A model generated the notes under the pieces. That model saw nothing but the letters and a program-made list of their open reading frames with translations. It ran no database searches and was not told where the DNA came from. Both the position numbers and the translations under genes were made by a program. From M3007 sp964646615 (GTDB lineage: Bacteria > Bacteroidota > Bacteroidia > Chitinophagales > Saprospiraceae): 64,000 bases of DNA. Shown piece after piece: positions 42,693 to 52,182 of this stretch; positions within the stretch are counted from its first letter, which is position 1, and each line of letters begins with the position of its first letter. The DNA lies in assembly GCA_964646615.1 (NCBI GenBank), contig CAZYEV010000018.1, positions 22,482-86,481 on the forward strand. Direction: 5' to 3'.

Positions 42693-45566
42693 CTACTCCA
42701 CGACAAAGGTAGTAGATGCCAGTTTGCCGTCCTTTTGCATTTCCAGCACATAACTACCTTTTTGCAGATAAAACTTACCGGTATCGGCTTTTGTCAATTC
42801 GGGCACCTTTTTGGGGTCTTTTTGAGCGTCCTGCAAGGCTTTTTGATAGCGTTTAACGGCGGCCTCTTGAACGTCAAGCGCATAGGGAAACGTATTCAGC
42901 CCCGGTTTACAATCTACCTGCCCGCTGTTGAGGAGGATTCCGTCTTTGGTTTTGACACTCCATGAGGCTTTCCCGGGCGTTGCTGCGTAAAATGTAATGG
43001 ACAATTCCGGGTCTTTGAGTTCGCGCCAGGGTTGTTTTTTGCCCCAGTTGTCGCTGTATTTGACTTTGCCTGGCTCAAAAACGTGAATGGCTGCCGCCAG
43101 CACTTCGGGCGTGAGCTGCTGGATGGGGGCAATATTGATGCGGTAGAGTGAGCGCCCGTGAGTGCCGAGGATGAGTTCGCGCGCGCGTTTTTGAATGGCG
43201 ATGTCGTGGACAGGCACTGTAGGAAAATCAGGGCAAAGCGCCTGGAAGGTTTTCCCTCTGTCCAGCGATACATAGGCGCAGGCATCGGTACCCACGTAGA
43301 GCACATTGGGATTTTCCGGGTCTTCGCGCACAACATTGATGGGTTCTAACGGCAAGTTGGTGCCAATGCGCTCCCAGGTGGCGCCGTAGTCTTCGGACGC
43401 ATACAGATAAGGCGTGAAGTCGTCCCAGCGGTAACCGTTGAGGCTGACGTAGACACGGCTTTTATGGTGTGCGGAGGCAACGACGCGCGACACCCAGAGG
43501 TTGGGCGGAAGGGAGTCGGAGATGCGCTTCCAGGTATCGCCGCCGTCGCGCGTTACATGGAGGAGGCCGTCGTCGGAACCAGCGTAAAGTAGGCCGAACT
43601 TGAGCGGACTTTCGCTGATGGTCGTCAGGGTGCCGTAGGGAACGTTACCGGCGCGACCGCCCTGGGTCAGGTCGTCAGAAATGGCTTCCCAATTGTCGCC
43701 TCTATCGAAGGAGCGATACAGCCGATGAGCGCCGATGTAGAGCACGTCGGGCAGGTGGGTGCTCAGGTGAATGGGCGTTTGCCAATTGAAGCGCAAGGGG
43801 CGTTCGCCGAGGTCGTGTTTGGGCGTGATGGGCTTGCGCCTGCCAGCCTTTTGCTCGATGCGGAAGTAATTGCCAAACTGGTATCCAGTGTAAATGATGT
43901 CGTTAGTGCGCGGGTCAATAGCCACCTGCATGCCATCGCCACCCAATAAGCCCTGGTAGGGGTACTGTCCGGTCTGATGCCAGCTGCTGGAGGCCTGGTA
44001 GGTGGATGGCCCAACCCACACACCGTTATCCTGCGTACCACCATAGACGCGATAAGGTTGCGCATCGTCCACGGCTACCGCGTAGAATTGCCCTACGGGC
44101 GGCTGGTTGCATTTAACCCAGGACTCGCCGTCGTCCCAGGAGATGTTCAGCCCGCCGTCGTTGCCGTTGACCAGATGGCCCGGACGAGTGGGATTTACCC
44201 ACAGGGCGTGGTGGTCCACGTGTACGTTATCGCCGTTGATGTTGCGCCAGGTGCGGCCGCCATCGTCGCTGCGGATGATGTAGAAGCCCAGCAGATAGAC
44301 CTTGTCGGCATCGTTGGGCTGGCAGCGGATGTTGGAAAAATAGTAGCCGTAGGTGAAGTTCATCTGTTCTAGCGGCTCCGGGTGCGTGCGTTTCCAGGTG
44401 CGGCCACCGTCGTCGCTGCGATACACTTCGGCGCCGATGTAGTCCACCTCGAAGAGCTGAGCGTTGGCGTCTTCCAAATACTCGACCAGTGTTTGGGGAG
44501 ACACCTTGCCTTTTTGGACTAAGTCCTTGATTTTCTTTGCATTATATTTCTCCGGGAAACGGTTTTCCTTCAGAAAGTCGTCTATTTGCTCGTCAGAGAG
44601 TTTGAGGAAGGCCGCAACACTCATGGTGCGCAGGGCGTCTTTGGTAAGGGCATCGGAAGCGGGCTTGTCTTTTTTAGGTTTTGGGTTTTGATTGTCCACG
44701 CAGGCATAGAGGATGGTTTTTCCGTCTTTGATGCCGGCATCCAGGCCGATGCGCCCGGTATTGGGTCCGGTGGGGAAGCCGCTGGCGGGAGTGGTCAGTC
44801 GGCCCCAGGTAGCACCGCCGTCGGTACTTTTCCAGATGGCCGAGCCTTCGCCAGCGCCGCTGAAATTCCAGGCTCGGCGTTCGCGTTGCCAGGTGGCAGC
44901 GTAAATGATATTAGGATTTTGTGGGTCTAAGCACAGGTCAATAGCTCCTGTATTTTCATCCACAAAAAGCGTTCGATTCCAGGTACGGCCACCGTCAGTA
45001 CTGCGATAAACGCCGCGCTCCGGGTTGGGCGAATACAGATGCCCCAGTACGGCCACCCAGATGACTTCCGGGTCTTTAGGATGCAGCATGATGCGCCCGA
45101 TGTGGTGGCTTTCAGGCAGGCCACGCCATTCCCAGGTTTTGCCGTTGTCGGCGCTGCGATAGATGCCCGTGCCAGCATAAGAGGAGCGGCTGCTGTTGTT
45201 CTCGCCGGTGCCTACCCAGATGACGCGGCGCTGCCAATCCACAGCGATGTCGCCGATGGTCATGGCAGCTTCCTGGTCGAAGAGGGGCTTAAAGGTCGTG
45301 CCGTTGTTGGTCGAATGCCACAAGCCACCCGATGCGTAGGCGACGTAGATTTCTGCCGGATCGGTGGGATTCACCTCTACATCAGCTACCCGGCCGGAGA
45401 ACACCGACGGCCCTATGTTAATGGCGCGCACGCTGCCCATGAGGGTGTTTTCCTTCAGGGCGCGGTGCCGTTCAAAACCTTGCAGGCGTTGCTCTGCTGG
45501 CGTGGGTGTTTGGGTGGAAGCCCAGGAAGCACTCAAAACGAAGCACAACCAGAGGCTTTTTCTCAT
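42693..45566 (-). CDS. Large secreted Asp-box (BNR/VPS10-like) propeller protein
   Basis: 957 residues with a signal peptide (RKSLWLCFVLSASWAS). At least nine Asp-box motifs S/T-x-D-x-G-x-T/S-W are seen, for example SADNGKTW, STDGGRTW, STDGGATW, SDDGGRTW twice, SWDDGESW, TRDGGDTW and SEDYGATW, so the protein forms one or two sortilin-like propellers. GIGxENNSSRSSYAGTGIY-type loops (here VGTGENNSSRSSYAGTGIYR) are typical of Bacteroidota members. A Lys-rich insertion near residues 300-370 breaks the repeats. The C-terminal 120 residues are a beta domain ending LQKGSYVLEMQKDGKLASTT. Function unknown; glycan or protein binding is likely. I chose the ATG at 45566; another lies at 45587. Confidence 0.85.
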   Translation of the reverse strand: MRKSLWLCFVLSASWASTQTPTPAEQRLQGFERHRALKENTLMGSVRAINIGPSVFSGRVADVEVNPTDPAEIYVAYASGGLWHSTNNGTTFKPLFDQEAAMTIGDIAVDWQRRVIWVGTGENNSSRSSYAGTGIYRSADNGKTWEWRGLPESHHIGRIMLHPKDPEVIWVAVLGHLYSPNPERGVYRSTDGGRTWNRTLFVDENTGAIDLCLDPQNPNIIYAATWQRERRAWNFSGAGEGSAIWKSTDGGATWGRLTTPASGFPTGPNTGRIGLDAGIKDGKTILYACVDNQNPKPKKDKPASDALTKDALRTMSVAAFLKLSDEQIDDFLKENRFPEKYNAKKIKDLVQKGKVSPQTLVEYLEDANAQLFEVDYIGAEVYRSDDGGRTWKRTHPEPLEQMNFTYGYYFSNIRCQPNDADKVYLLGFYIIRSDDGGRTWRNINGDNVHVDHHALWVNPTRPGHLVNGNDGGLNISWDDGESWVKCNQPPVGQFYAVAVDDAQPYRVYGGTQDNGVWVGPSTYQASSSWHQTGQYPYQGLLGGDGMQVAIDPRTNDIIYTGYQFGNYFRIEQKAGRRKPITPKHDLGERPLRFNWQTPIHLSTHLPDVLYIGAHRLYRSFDRGDNWEAISDDLTQGGRAGNVPYGTLTTISESPLKFGLLYAGSDDGLLHVTRDGGDTWKRISDSLPPNLWVSRVVASAHHKSRVYVSLNGYRWDDFTPYLYASEDYGATWERIGTNLPLEPINVVREDPENPNVLYVGTDACAYVSLDRGKTFQALCPDFPTVPVHDIAIQKRARELILGTHGRSLYRINIAPIQQLTPEVLAAAIHVFEPGKVKYSDNWGKKQPWRELKDPELSITFYAATPGKASWSVKTKDGILLNSGQVDCKPGLNTFPYALDVQEAAVKRYQKALQDAQKDPKKVPELTKADTGKFYLQKGSYVLEMQKDGKLASTTFVVE

Positions 45567-45671
45567 ACGTGTGGCTAAAAGTCGCATGGTACCGTTTTTC
45601 GCAGTCACGAATAATGGCTGCGAAGATAGGGCAAGGAAAGTCGGAGAGAGAAAACCGGCCAGGAATGCTGC

Positions 45672-46310
45672 TCATCGTTGAGCCAGGAATGCACGCATCA
45701 ATTGCGCTGTATCCATATCCGGTGTTTTTACAATGCCGCGAATGCCTGCACTTTCGGCTGCACGCACGTTGACCTCCAAATCGTCAATGAAGACCGTTTC
45801 TTCGGGCCGAAGGCCGGCATCCTGCAAAACGTATGAGTAGATGCGTTCGTCGGGTTTGCGCAAGCCTACTTCATGGGAGTAATAGACGGCATCAAAATAG
45901 CGCTGGCGGAAGTCGCTTCGCTGATGTTTCTCTGCCATATATTGGTCTATCCAGCGCGCATGGAGGTCGTTGATGTTGCTGAGCAAATAGACGCGGTAGC
46001 GTTCACGCAGGCGCTCCAGCAAATCGAAGTATTCTGCGGGCATTTCGATGAAGATAGCGTTCCAGGCATCGAGAACCTCCGCTTCTGTGAGTGCAGGCTC
46101 CGTAGCATTTCGGATAGATGCTATAAAAACCTCCGTGCTCAACGCTCCGATTTCGTAGCGATTGAATACGTCGGCGGCTCGCAATTTAGCGCGGGCGGCT
46201 TCAAACCCGTCGTCGCCCAGCAGATGGCGCAAGCGCCGCTCCGTAGCGCCAAGGTCTAAGTGAAACAGTACGTTACCGAAGTCAAAGATGATGTTCTGAA
46301 AACCGGACAT
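45672..46310 (-). CDS. HAD-superfamily hydrolase
   Basis: 212 residues. Motif I is IIFDFGNVLFHLD, where the second Asp of DxD is Gly-Asn; this variant occurs in HAD subfamily IA members such as YihX-type phosphatases. Motif II is LLSNIND, motif III the Lys of VGLRKPDERIY, motif IV VFIDDLEVNV. It has an alpha-helical cap after motif I. A small-molecule phosphatase is the most likely role, with sugar phosphates the usual substrates. I chose the ATG at 46310; another at 46316 adds two residues. It follows the membrane-protein gene by 81 nt. Confidence 0.86.
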   Translation of the reverse strand: MSGFQNIIFDFGNVLFHLDLGATERRLRHLLGDDGFEAARAKLRAADVFNRYEIGALSTEVFIASIRNATEPALTEAEVLDAWNAIFIEMPAEYFDLLERLRERYRVYLLSNINDLHARWIDQYMAEKHQRSDFRQRYFDAVYYSHEVGLRKPDERIYSYVLQDAGLRPEETVFIDDLEVNVRAAESAGIRGIVKTPDMDTAQLMRAFLAQR

Positions 46311-46391
46311 GCGCATTTTGCTTTTTCCGGGCAAATATCCGCCGACCACTGTTGGCGGCAGGTTAAGGTTTTGCACAATGCCAGTGCTTTT

Positions 46392-48194
46392 TCAATTGAA
46401 CTGCTCAGCGCGCAGCTGATCCACGGCCAAAGGTTTATCACTGTCAGCATTCCAGAAAAGAACCTCTACCTGATTGAACGAAGCGTTGGGCAGCCGCAAA
46501 TCTTGATAAATCTCGCGCGTTTCGCCGCCATTGAGCACCCGAAAAACGCGGATCATTCGCTCGTGTACCGTCTGCTCACCCGATTTTATTTTTACAATAA
46601 ACTGAGCCATTTTCCACACGTTCCATTCTTTATCCCCTGCCCGAAAGACGGCCGACACGCGCAACTTGGCGCCATCTTGTGGAGCAATAGGGAAGGTGAA
46701 TACCTCGCTGAACTGCCGTGCCGCACCCAGGCAGATGCTGCGGCGCCCTTCAATGGGCGGCAGCGGGCAGCCTTCGGCTGTCGTTCCGTCTTCAAAGTTG
46801 TTTTCGTAAATAAGCCGAACGTTTTGGCGGTGTTCGCCATAGTCGCGGTCGGTGTCCAACATTTTTTTCGCATCTACAGGGGCCTCCCAACGCAAAAAGG
46901 TACGCCAGAAATAAGCGCGTGTTGTAAACTCAGGCTCCAGCAAACCGCCGCGGTGCGCCTGATGCGTCAGCCAGAGGTTGTAATAAATAAAAAATGCACA
47001 CAGCGCCCACATGATGGCCCGCAAGACGGCCCGCATATCGAAGACCCGCTGCACAAATGCGGCTAATGGAAATGCCAGCACAGCATAGCTCTGCACCATA
47101 GCGCGCTGCCCCAGGCTACCGCCGTACCACCAGATAGACCAGGCAAAGGTTACGTACAGAAAAAGCCCGAAGAAGATCGCTATCGCCCAGAAAATCTCGC
47201 GGCGGCTTCGCCAGAGTTGCCATAACCCCGCCAGGGCAAAGACCATCACGGGCGTGTAAACCAACCAGCCTTTTCGATAGCTGAACAGTCCCTGGAGCAA
47301 ATGTGGATGCAACCAATCGAAGCCCTGATCCTGATAACTGTACACCAACCATTCGCCGGCAACCATCTTCCAATAAACCATTTGTAGGCTGCCGACGGCG
47401 GCAACAGCACCCACCGACAAAAGCAGATGCGTAAAATGTTTTTTCCAAAAGGCCCACCGCTTCGCCAGATCAGCGCGCGTGGCTATGCCCCAGCCCAATG
47501 GAAGCAGAGCGGCCATGATCTCCGTCGGACGTGTCAGGGCCATCAACCCCAACAGTCCGCCAATTGCCAGTGCTTTCCATCCCTCAGGCTGCCGGTAGTA
47601 GGAAATGGTCGTTGCTATCAGCACGGTGTACAGGGTAAACAGGTAATTGTGCGTCATAGCTCCATTGATGGCCGCATAGTCCAGGTAATTGGTGGCCAAA
47701 ACGATTAGCGCGATGGTAACCGCTGTCGCTTTGTCAGAAAAATAATGGAGCAGGTTGCGACGCAGTACCCACAGGCCCAACAGCGCCACCAGAAGGCTAC
47801 CCATACCAATAGCTGCCTGATAAGGGAAGGAAAAGCCATCTACCTCGTAGCCCAGCACTGGCGCCAACGAGTGGGCCAGAAAAAAGAACGGCAGATACTG
47901 CACCGCCAGACCACAAGAGTATTTGATCACATAATTGCCCGACGGATGCAAAAAAGCCTGGTACGGCCCGTCGGAAGGCTGGTATTTCTGGTGAATAACA
48001 TCTCGAAAGCTCAATTGCCTGACGTCCCGGTAGATGAACAAGGCCGGCAGATAGAAATAGTAGCCCGAAACGTCCCAACTCAACGTTGCCTCAGTTTGGG
48101 ACTGCCGCCATTTAGGATAGTAAAAAGCGCCTACCGCCAGCACGAACAGGGCGCATGCGATATAAACCCGAAGAGAAAGGGAATGGTGTTTCAT
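46392..48194 (-). CDS. Polytopic membrane protein, GT-C glycosyltransferase-like
   Basis: 600 residues. About ten to twelve membrane segments cover residues 10-440, and a soluble domain of about 150 residues follows (IYENNFEDGTTAEGCPLPP, beta-rich, jelly-roll-like). The early loop LSWDVSGYYFYLPALFIY, with an Asp soon after the first membrane segment, is the place of the catalytic acid in GT-C enzymes that use lipid-linked sugars. GLMALTRPTEIMAALLPL also recalls that group. Probably transfers sugars outside the inner membrane; donor and acceptor are unknown. I chose the ATG at 48194; a TACCTTTG box lies 21 nt upstream. Confidence 0.76.
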   Translation of the reverse strand: MKHHSLSLRVYIACALFVLAVGAFYYPKWRQSQTEATLSWDVSGYYFYLPALFIYRDVRQLSFRDVIHQKYQPSDGPYQAFLHPSGNYVIKYSCGLAVQYLPFFFLAHSLAPVLGYEVDGFSFPYQAAIGMGSLLVALLGLWVLRRNLLHYFSDKATAVTIALIVLATNYLDYAAINGAMTHNYLFTLYTVLIATTISYYRQPEGWKALAIGGLLGLMALTRPTEIMAALLPLGWGIATRADLAKRWAFWKKHFTHLLLSVGAVAAVGSLQMVYWKMVAGEWLVYSYQDQGFDWLHPHLLQGLFSYRKGWLVYTPVMVFALAGLWQLWRSRREIFWAIAIFFGLFLYVTFAWSIWWYGGSLGQRAMVQSYAVLAFPLAAFVQRVFDMRAVLRAIMWALCAFFIYYNLWLTHQAHRGGLLEPEFTTRAYFWRTFLRWEAPVDAKKMLDTDRDYGEHRQNVRLIYENNFEDGTTAEGCPLPPIEGRRSICLGAARQFSEVFTFPIAPQDGAKLRVSAVFRAGDKEWNVWKMAQFIVKIKSGEQTVHERMIRVFRVLNGGETREIYQDLRLPNASFNQVEVLFWNADSDKPLAVDQLRAEQFN

Positions 48195-48215
48195 GTATAA
48201 AAAATTACCCTGAGA

Positions 48216-48223
48216 CAAAGGTA
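48216..48223 (-). promoter_or_regulatory. -7 promoter box of the GT-C-like gene
   Basis: TACCTTTG on the minus strand, 21 nt before the ATG at 48194. Confidence 0.45.
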
Positions 48224-48307
48224 ACGACCAACCCATCTTCCGCTTGCCGACAGCCGATATTTGCAGCAGGTAATCTCATTAGAACACCTTGCGTTCTCCT
48301 TGCTGCG

Positions 48308-49936
48308 ATGAAACACGTTCTTCTCATCACCGCTGCCCTTCTTGTTTTGGTACGCCCGTTGGCTGCACAGCCCGCAACGGAATTTGTGCTGGAAAAACTG
48401 CCCGAGTTTATCAATTCGCCTTACGCGGAAATCACGCCCGTCGTCAGCCGCGACGGGCGCGCGCTGTTCTTCACGCGCGTGGCATACCCAGAGTTTTGCC
48501 GGTATCTTTTTTTGGACAGCATTGACCTGCATGAAAAGTTTCCGCCTGAACGCTACGAGCGCATTTTGCGCAACATTTACTCTGAGCTGGAGCGCAAGCC
48601 TGTGAGTAATCCGGCAAACTCCAGCTTCAATCAGGATGTGTGGATAGCCGAAGCCGACACGGCCTTTACCTTCTATCTCCTGCAGCATCCAGGCCCGCCG
48701 CTCAACAATGCTTTGCCCAACAGCATCACGTGCATCACTCCTGACCCCAACGCCTTCTATTGCATCAACCAGTTTTCGCCTAAGGGCGACATGACGCGCG
48801 GCTTTTCGATTATCCGGCGCACCGATAGTATCTGGCACTTTCCAAAACCCATTGAGATCGCAGAGTACTACACCATTACCTCTGAAGTGAACCTGACCAT
48901 GAGTTTTGACGGCAAAGTACTTATCCTCTCTGCTACGCGCCACGACTCAAGGGATATGGACCTGTATGTTTGCTTCAAAGAAGGCGAAAACAAATGGAGT
49001 GCACCGCGCCACTTGGGGCCGGTTATCAACACGCGCGCCCGCGAAACGACGCCTTTTCTTTCGGAGGACAACCGTACGCTCTTTTTCTCCTCCAACCGGT
49101 GGGAAAGCCTGGGCGGCAACGACATTTTTATGAGCAAACGCTTAGACGACACCTGGCAGAACTGGTCAGAACCGCAGCGCATTGTAGAGCCTATTAACTC
49201 ACGCGCCGACGACAGCCAGCCTTACTTCAACATGACGTCCGGCTATCTGTACTTCACCTCTACGCGCGACGGGAACAGCGACATTTTCCGCGTTCGCATC
49301 GCTCCACCACAGCCCACTGAACTAACCCTGCGCGGCCGTATTTTACATCGAAAAACCTACCAACCCGTATCGGAGGCTACGGTCCGCTACGGCGCGGAAG
49401 ACAACCCCAGCAATACCCTATCGGCACCAAATGGATTCTTCTCCCTAAAAATACCCAAAGGCGTAACCTTCACCCTCACACCCGAAAAAATCGGCCTGGC
49501 CGGCACGCCAACGACCGTCTTCTTCCCCTGGGATCACTACTATTTCCAGGAATACCAGTGGATAGACCTCTGGATGGACTCTTTGGAAGTAGGCAGCAAG
49601 ATTGAACTGGCGCCGATTTATTTCAAGCAATCGCTACCGGTCATTCTGGAAAGCTCCTATAGCGAATTGGAACGCCTGGCCGAACTGCTCCAGAACAACC
49701 CAACGTTAGCCATTCGTATCGAAGGGCACACGGACAACGTAGGACGCCCGGAAGACCTTCAGCGACTATCCGAACAGCGCGCTCAGGCCATCCGCGACTT
49801 CCTTATTGAGCGCGGCATCGCCCCTGAACGCGTGGAAAGCGTAGGCTTTGGCGCCTCGCGCCCCGTCAACGACAACAGCACCGAAGAACTCCGCGCCCAA
49901 AACCGGCGCGTAGAAATCCGAGTTACCCGGATATAA
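48308..49936 (+). CDS. PD40-propeller/OmpA-domain surface protein (PorE-like)
   Basis: 542 residues. Signal peptide (KHVLLITAALLVLVRPLAAQ), then PD40/WD40-type repeats: EITPVVSRDGRALFFTRVAY, TPFLSEDNRTLFFSSNRWES, SQPYFNMTSGYLYFTSTRDG. A carboxypeptidase-regulatory-like beta domain follows (LTLRGRILHRKTYQPVSEAT), and a C-terminal OmpA peptidoglycan-binding domain (IRIEGHTDNVGRPEDLQRLS, RVESVGFGASRPV). The order matches PorE of the type IX secretion system but without its TPR domain or lipobox. It should tether an outer-membrane complex to peptidoglycan. I chose the ATG at 48308; the frame upstream overlaps the divergent gene. Confidence 0.86.
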   Translation: MKHVLLITAALLVLVRPLAAQPATEFVLEKLPEFINSPYAEITPVVSRDGRALFFTRVAYPEFCRYLFLDSIDLHEKFPPERYERILRNIYSELERKPVSNPANSSFNQDVWIAEADTAFTFYLLQHPGPPLNNALPNSITCITPDPNAFYCINQFSPKGDMTRGFSIIRRTDSIWHFPKPIEIAEYYTITSEVNLTMSFDGKVLILSATRHDSRDMDLYVCFKEGENKWSAPRHLGPVINTRARETTPFLSEDNRTLFFSSNRWESLGGNDIFMSKRLDDTWQNWSEPQRIVEPINSRADDSQPYFNMTSGYLYFTSTRDGNSDIFRVRIAPPQPTELTLRGRILHRKTYQPVSEATVRYGAEDNPSNTLSAPNGFFSLKIPKGVTFTLTPEKIGLAGTPTTVFFPWDHYYFQEYQWIDLWMDSLEVGSKIELAPIYFKQSLPVILESSYSELERLAELLQNNPTLAIRIEGHTDNVGRPEDLQRLSEQRAQAIRDFLIERGIAPERVESVGFGASRPVNDNSTEELRAQNRRVEIRVTRI

Positions 49937-49942
49937 CCCCAA

Positions 49943-49958
49943 TGTTTCACGTGGAACA
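49943..49958. promoter_or_regulatory. parS-like site (ParB binding)
   Basis: TGTTTCACGTGGAACA, one base off the Bacillus parS (TGTTTCACGTGAAACA) and one off the perfect palindrome TGTTCCACGTGGAACA. It lies 6 nt past the stop of the PD40/OmpA gene. ParB loads at parS and spreads; such sites cluster near the origin. Confidence 0.8.
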
Positions 49959-49993
49959 TTTCACCCTTGCTCAGTACGCCACACCTCATATTT

Positions 49994-51301
49994 ATGGAAT
50001 TATACAGCACCAACAACCCTCACCTGCGTGCCACCTTTCGGGAGGCACTCTTCCAGGGCCTACCGCCAGACAACGGCCTTTACATGCCTACCTGCATTCC
50101 CAGAATGCCCAAAACATTCCTCCGACAACTACCCGACCTTCCCTTCGATGAAATCGCCTATCGAATAGCGCAGGCATTGATTGGAGACGAAATTCCGCCG
50201 GATACGCTTCAGGAAATCATTCAGCGCACCATTACCTTCCCAGCACCTGTAGTTTCGTTAGATAAAGACACAGGGATTCTGGAACTCTTTCACGGCCCTT
50301 CCCTGGCTTTCAAAGACTTTGGTGCGCGCTTCATGGCGCAAACCATGGCACATTTCAATTCTAAAGACGAAGGTGAACTGATCATCCTGGTGGCCACATC
50401 AGGCGACACAGGAGGCGCCGTAGCAGCCGGCTTTTACCAGACACCTGGCATCCGCGTCGTCATCCTCTACCCTTCGGGCAAAGTCAGTCCCTTGCAAGAA
50501 AAACAGCTGACCACGCTCGGCCACAACATCACAGCGCTTGAGGTGGACGGCACATTTGACGACTGCCAGGCCCTGGTAAAAAAGGCCTTCTTAGACGAAG
50601 ACCTCCGCCAAAGCCTACGCCTGAGCTCTGCGAACAGCATCAATATCGCTCGTCTGTTGCCGCAGATTTTTTATTATTGGGAGGGCTACAAACAGGTACA
50701 ACACCTCAGGCGGCCGGTCGTCTTTTCTGTACCCTCGGGCAACTTCGGCAATCTGACGGCTGGGCTTATTGCCCAGCAAATGGGCATGCCCGCCGAACAC
50801 TTCATTGCTGCCACCAACATCAACGATACTGTGCCGGCTTACCTGAAACACGGCCGATTTGAACCCAAACCTTCGGCGCGCACGCTTTCCAACGCCATGG
50901 ATGTAGGCAACCCTTCCAACTTTGTCCGCATGTTGCACCTGTATGGTTCCACGTGGAACATCATGCGCACGCATGTCTCCGGCTTTTCCTTTGACGACGA
51001 ACAAACCCGTGAGGCCATACGAAGCGTATATGCCGAGCATGGCTATATTCTCGACCCGCACACCGCTATTGGTTATTTAGCCTGGCGGGCTTACCAGCAA
51101 CAAAGGCCAGAAAACATTTTTGGCATCGTGCTGGGAACAGCCCATCCCGCCAAGTTTCAGGAGGATGTGGTGGAAATCTTACAAACAGAAGCACCGCTAC
51201 CACCTGCTTTACAGCAATTGCTCGAACGCAACAAAAACGCCGTTCCTATGCCGGCACACTATGAGTCGTTTCGGAAATGGCTTCTGAGCAATTACCGCTA
51301 A
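49994..51301 (+). CDS. thrC: Threonine synthase
   Basis: PLP enzyme turning O-phosphohomoserine into threonine. 435 residues, the length of the E. coli-like class II form. The PLP lysine is Lys107 in LFHGPSLAFKDFGARF; the phosphate-binding loop is VATSGDTGGAVAAGF, and VFSVPSGNFGNLTAGLIAQQ is present. I chose the ATG at 49994 (MELYSTNNPH), the family start; the frame to 49967 adds nine unlikely residues. A second parS-like site lies inside the gene. hom and thrB are not next to it. Confidence 0.94.
   Translation: MELYSTNNPHLRATFREALFQGLPPDNGLYMPTCIPRMPKTFLRQLPDLPFDEIAYRIAQALIGDEIPPDTLQEIIQRTITFPAPVVSLDKDTGILELFHGPSLAFKDFGARFMAQTMAHFNSKDEGELIILVATSGDTGGAVAAGFYQTPGIRVVILYPSGKVSPLQEKQLTTLGHNITALEVDGTFDDCQALVKKAFLDEDLRQSLRLSSANSINIARLLPQIFYYWEGYKQVQHLRRPVVFSVPSGNFGNLTAGLIAQQMGMPAEHFIAATNINDTVPAYLKHGRFEPKPSARTLSNAMDVGNPSNFVRMLHLYGSTWNIMRTHVSGFSFDDEQTREAIRSVYAEHGYILDPHTAIGYLAWRAYQQQRPENIFGIVLGTAHPAKFQEDVVEILQTEAPLPPALQQLLERNKNAVPMPAHYESFRKWLLSNYR
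50945..50960. promoter_or_regulatory. Second parS-like site, inside thrC
   Basis: GGTTCCACGTGGAACA differs from the palindrome TGTTCCACGTGGAACA only in the first base. It encodes GSTWN within threonine synthase and is 1.0 kb from the first site. Confidence 0.65.
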
Positions 51302-51313
51302 TCTGCAGCAAAT

Positions 51314-52105
51314 TCAAGCCTTAGTAGCAAGGGCATCCGAAGAGACAGCAACCTCTTTCAGAAAGGTTGCCAGAATTTCATTAAACTCTTCCGGTCGCTC
51401 CATCATAGGCGCATGGCCGCATTTGTCTAAAAAGTGCAACCTCGAATTGGGCATCAACTCGTGAAATTTCTCTGCCACAAAGGGTGGCGTTACCGCATCC
51501 TGTTTTCCCCATACCAGCAAGGTGGGAGATTCAATCTTGTGTATCTTGTCGGATAAATTATGCCGCACGGCCGACTTGGCGGTCATCACCACGCGCAGAC
51601 CTTTGGAGCGATCATTGACGATACTGAAAACCTCATCCACCAATTCCTTCGTAGCCACCGCAGGATCGTAGAAGGTATCTGCTGTTTTTTTCTTAATGTA
51701 CTCGTAATCGCCGCGCTTCGGGAAAGCACTTCCAAAGGCGCTTTCAAAAAGCCCAGAACTACCCGTTAGGGTAATCGAGGCGATGCGCTCTGGATGTGCC
51801 AGGGCGTATAACAGGGCAATGTGCCCTCCCAAGGAATTGCCCACTAAATGGACCCGACTAAACCCTTTATGCTCTACAAAGCGCGTAACAAAATCCACCA
51901 GCCCCGTTACAGACACCTCTAAAATAGGCATTTCGTAAATGGGAAGCATTGGAATGACAACGTTGTACTCCTTCGAGAAGCGGTTGTACAATGCTTCAAA
52001 ATTGCTCAAGGCTCCAAAAAGCCCATGCAGCAACAGCAAGACCTCGCCATCGCCCCCTGACTCAATGTATTTGAAGCCATTTTCTTCTTTGATGGAAACC
52101 GTCAT
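51314..52105 (-). CDS. Alpha/beta-hydrolase
   Basis: 263 residues with the whole catalytic triad in view: Ser in LVGNSLGGHIALL, Asp in VWGKQDAVTPP, His in CGHAPMMERPEEF; oxyanion-hole motif LLHGLFGALSNF. It resembles MhpC/BioH-type esterases; the substrate is unknown. The open frame reaches a GTG at 52120, but the ATG at 52105 (MTVSIKEE) is preferred. A TATTTTTG box lies about 30 nt upstream. It converges with thrC, 12 nt apart. Confidence 0.86.
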   Translation of the reverse strand: MTVSIKEENGFKYIESGGDGEVLLLLHGLFGALSNFEALYNRFSKEYNVVIPMLPIYEMPILEVSVTGLVDFVTRFVEHKGFSRVHLVGNSLGGHIALLYALAHPERIASITLTGSSGLFESAFGSAFPKRGDYEYIKKKTADTFYDPAVATKELVDEVFSIVNDRSKGLRVVMTAKSAVRHNLSDKIHKIESPTLLVWGKQDAVTPPFVAEKFHELMPNSRLHFLDKCGHAPMMERPEEFNEILATFLKEVAVSSDALATKA

Positions 52106-52133
52106 CGTATTAAAGTACACTAAAGCCTGCCGG

Positions 52134-52141
52134 CAAAAATA
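52134..52141 (-). promoter_or_regulatory. -7 promoter box of the alpha/beta-hydrolase gene
   Basis: TATTTTTG on the minus strand, 28 nt before the ATG at 52105. Confidence 0.4.
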
Positions 52142-52182
52142 GAGATTAAATCCAACTGAAATACATGTGATGGTTTAAGGGC

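Noticed and set aside
49942..50151. Open frame beginning MFHVEH
   Set aside because: The first codons are the parS-like site itself; the rest overlaps thrC in another frame.
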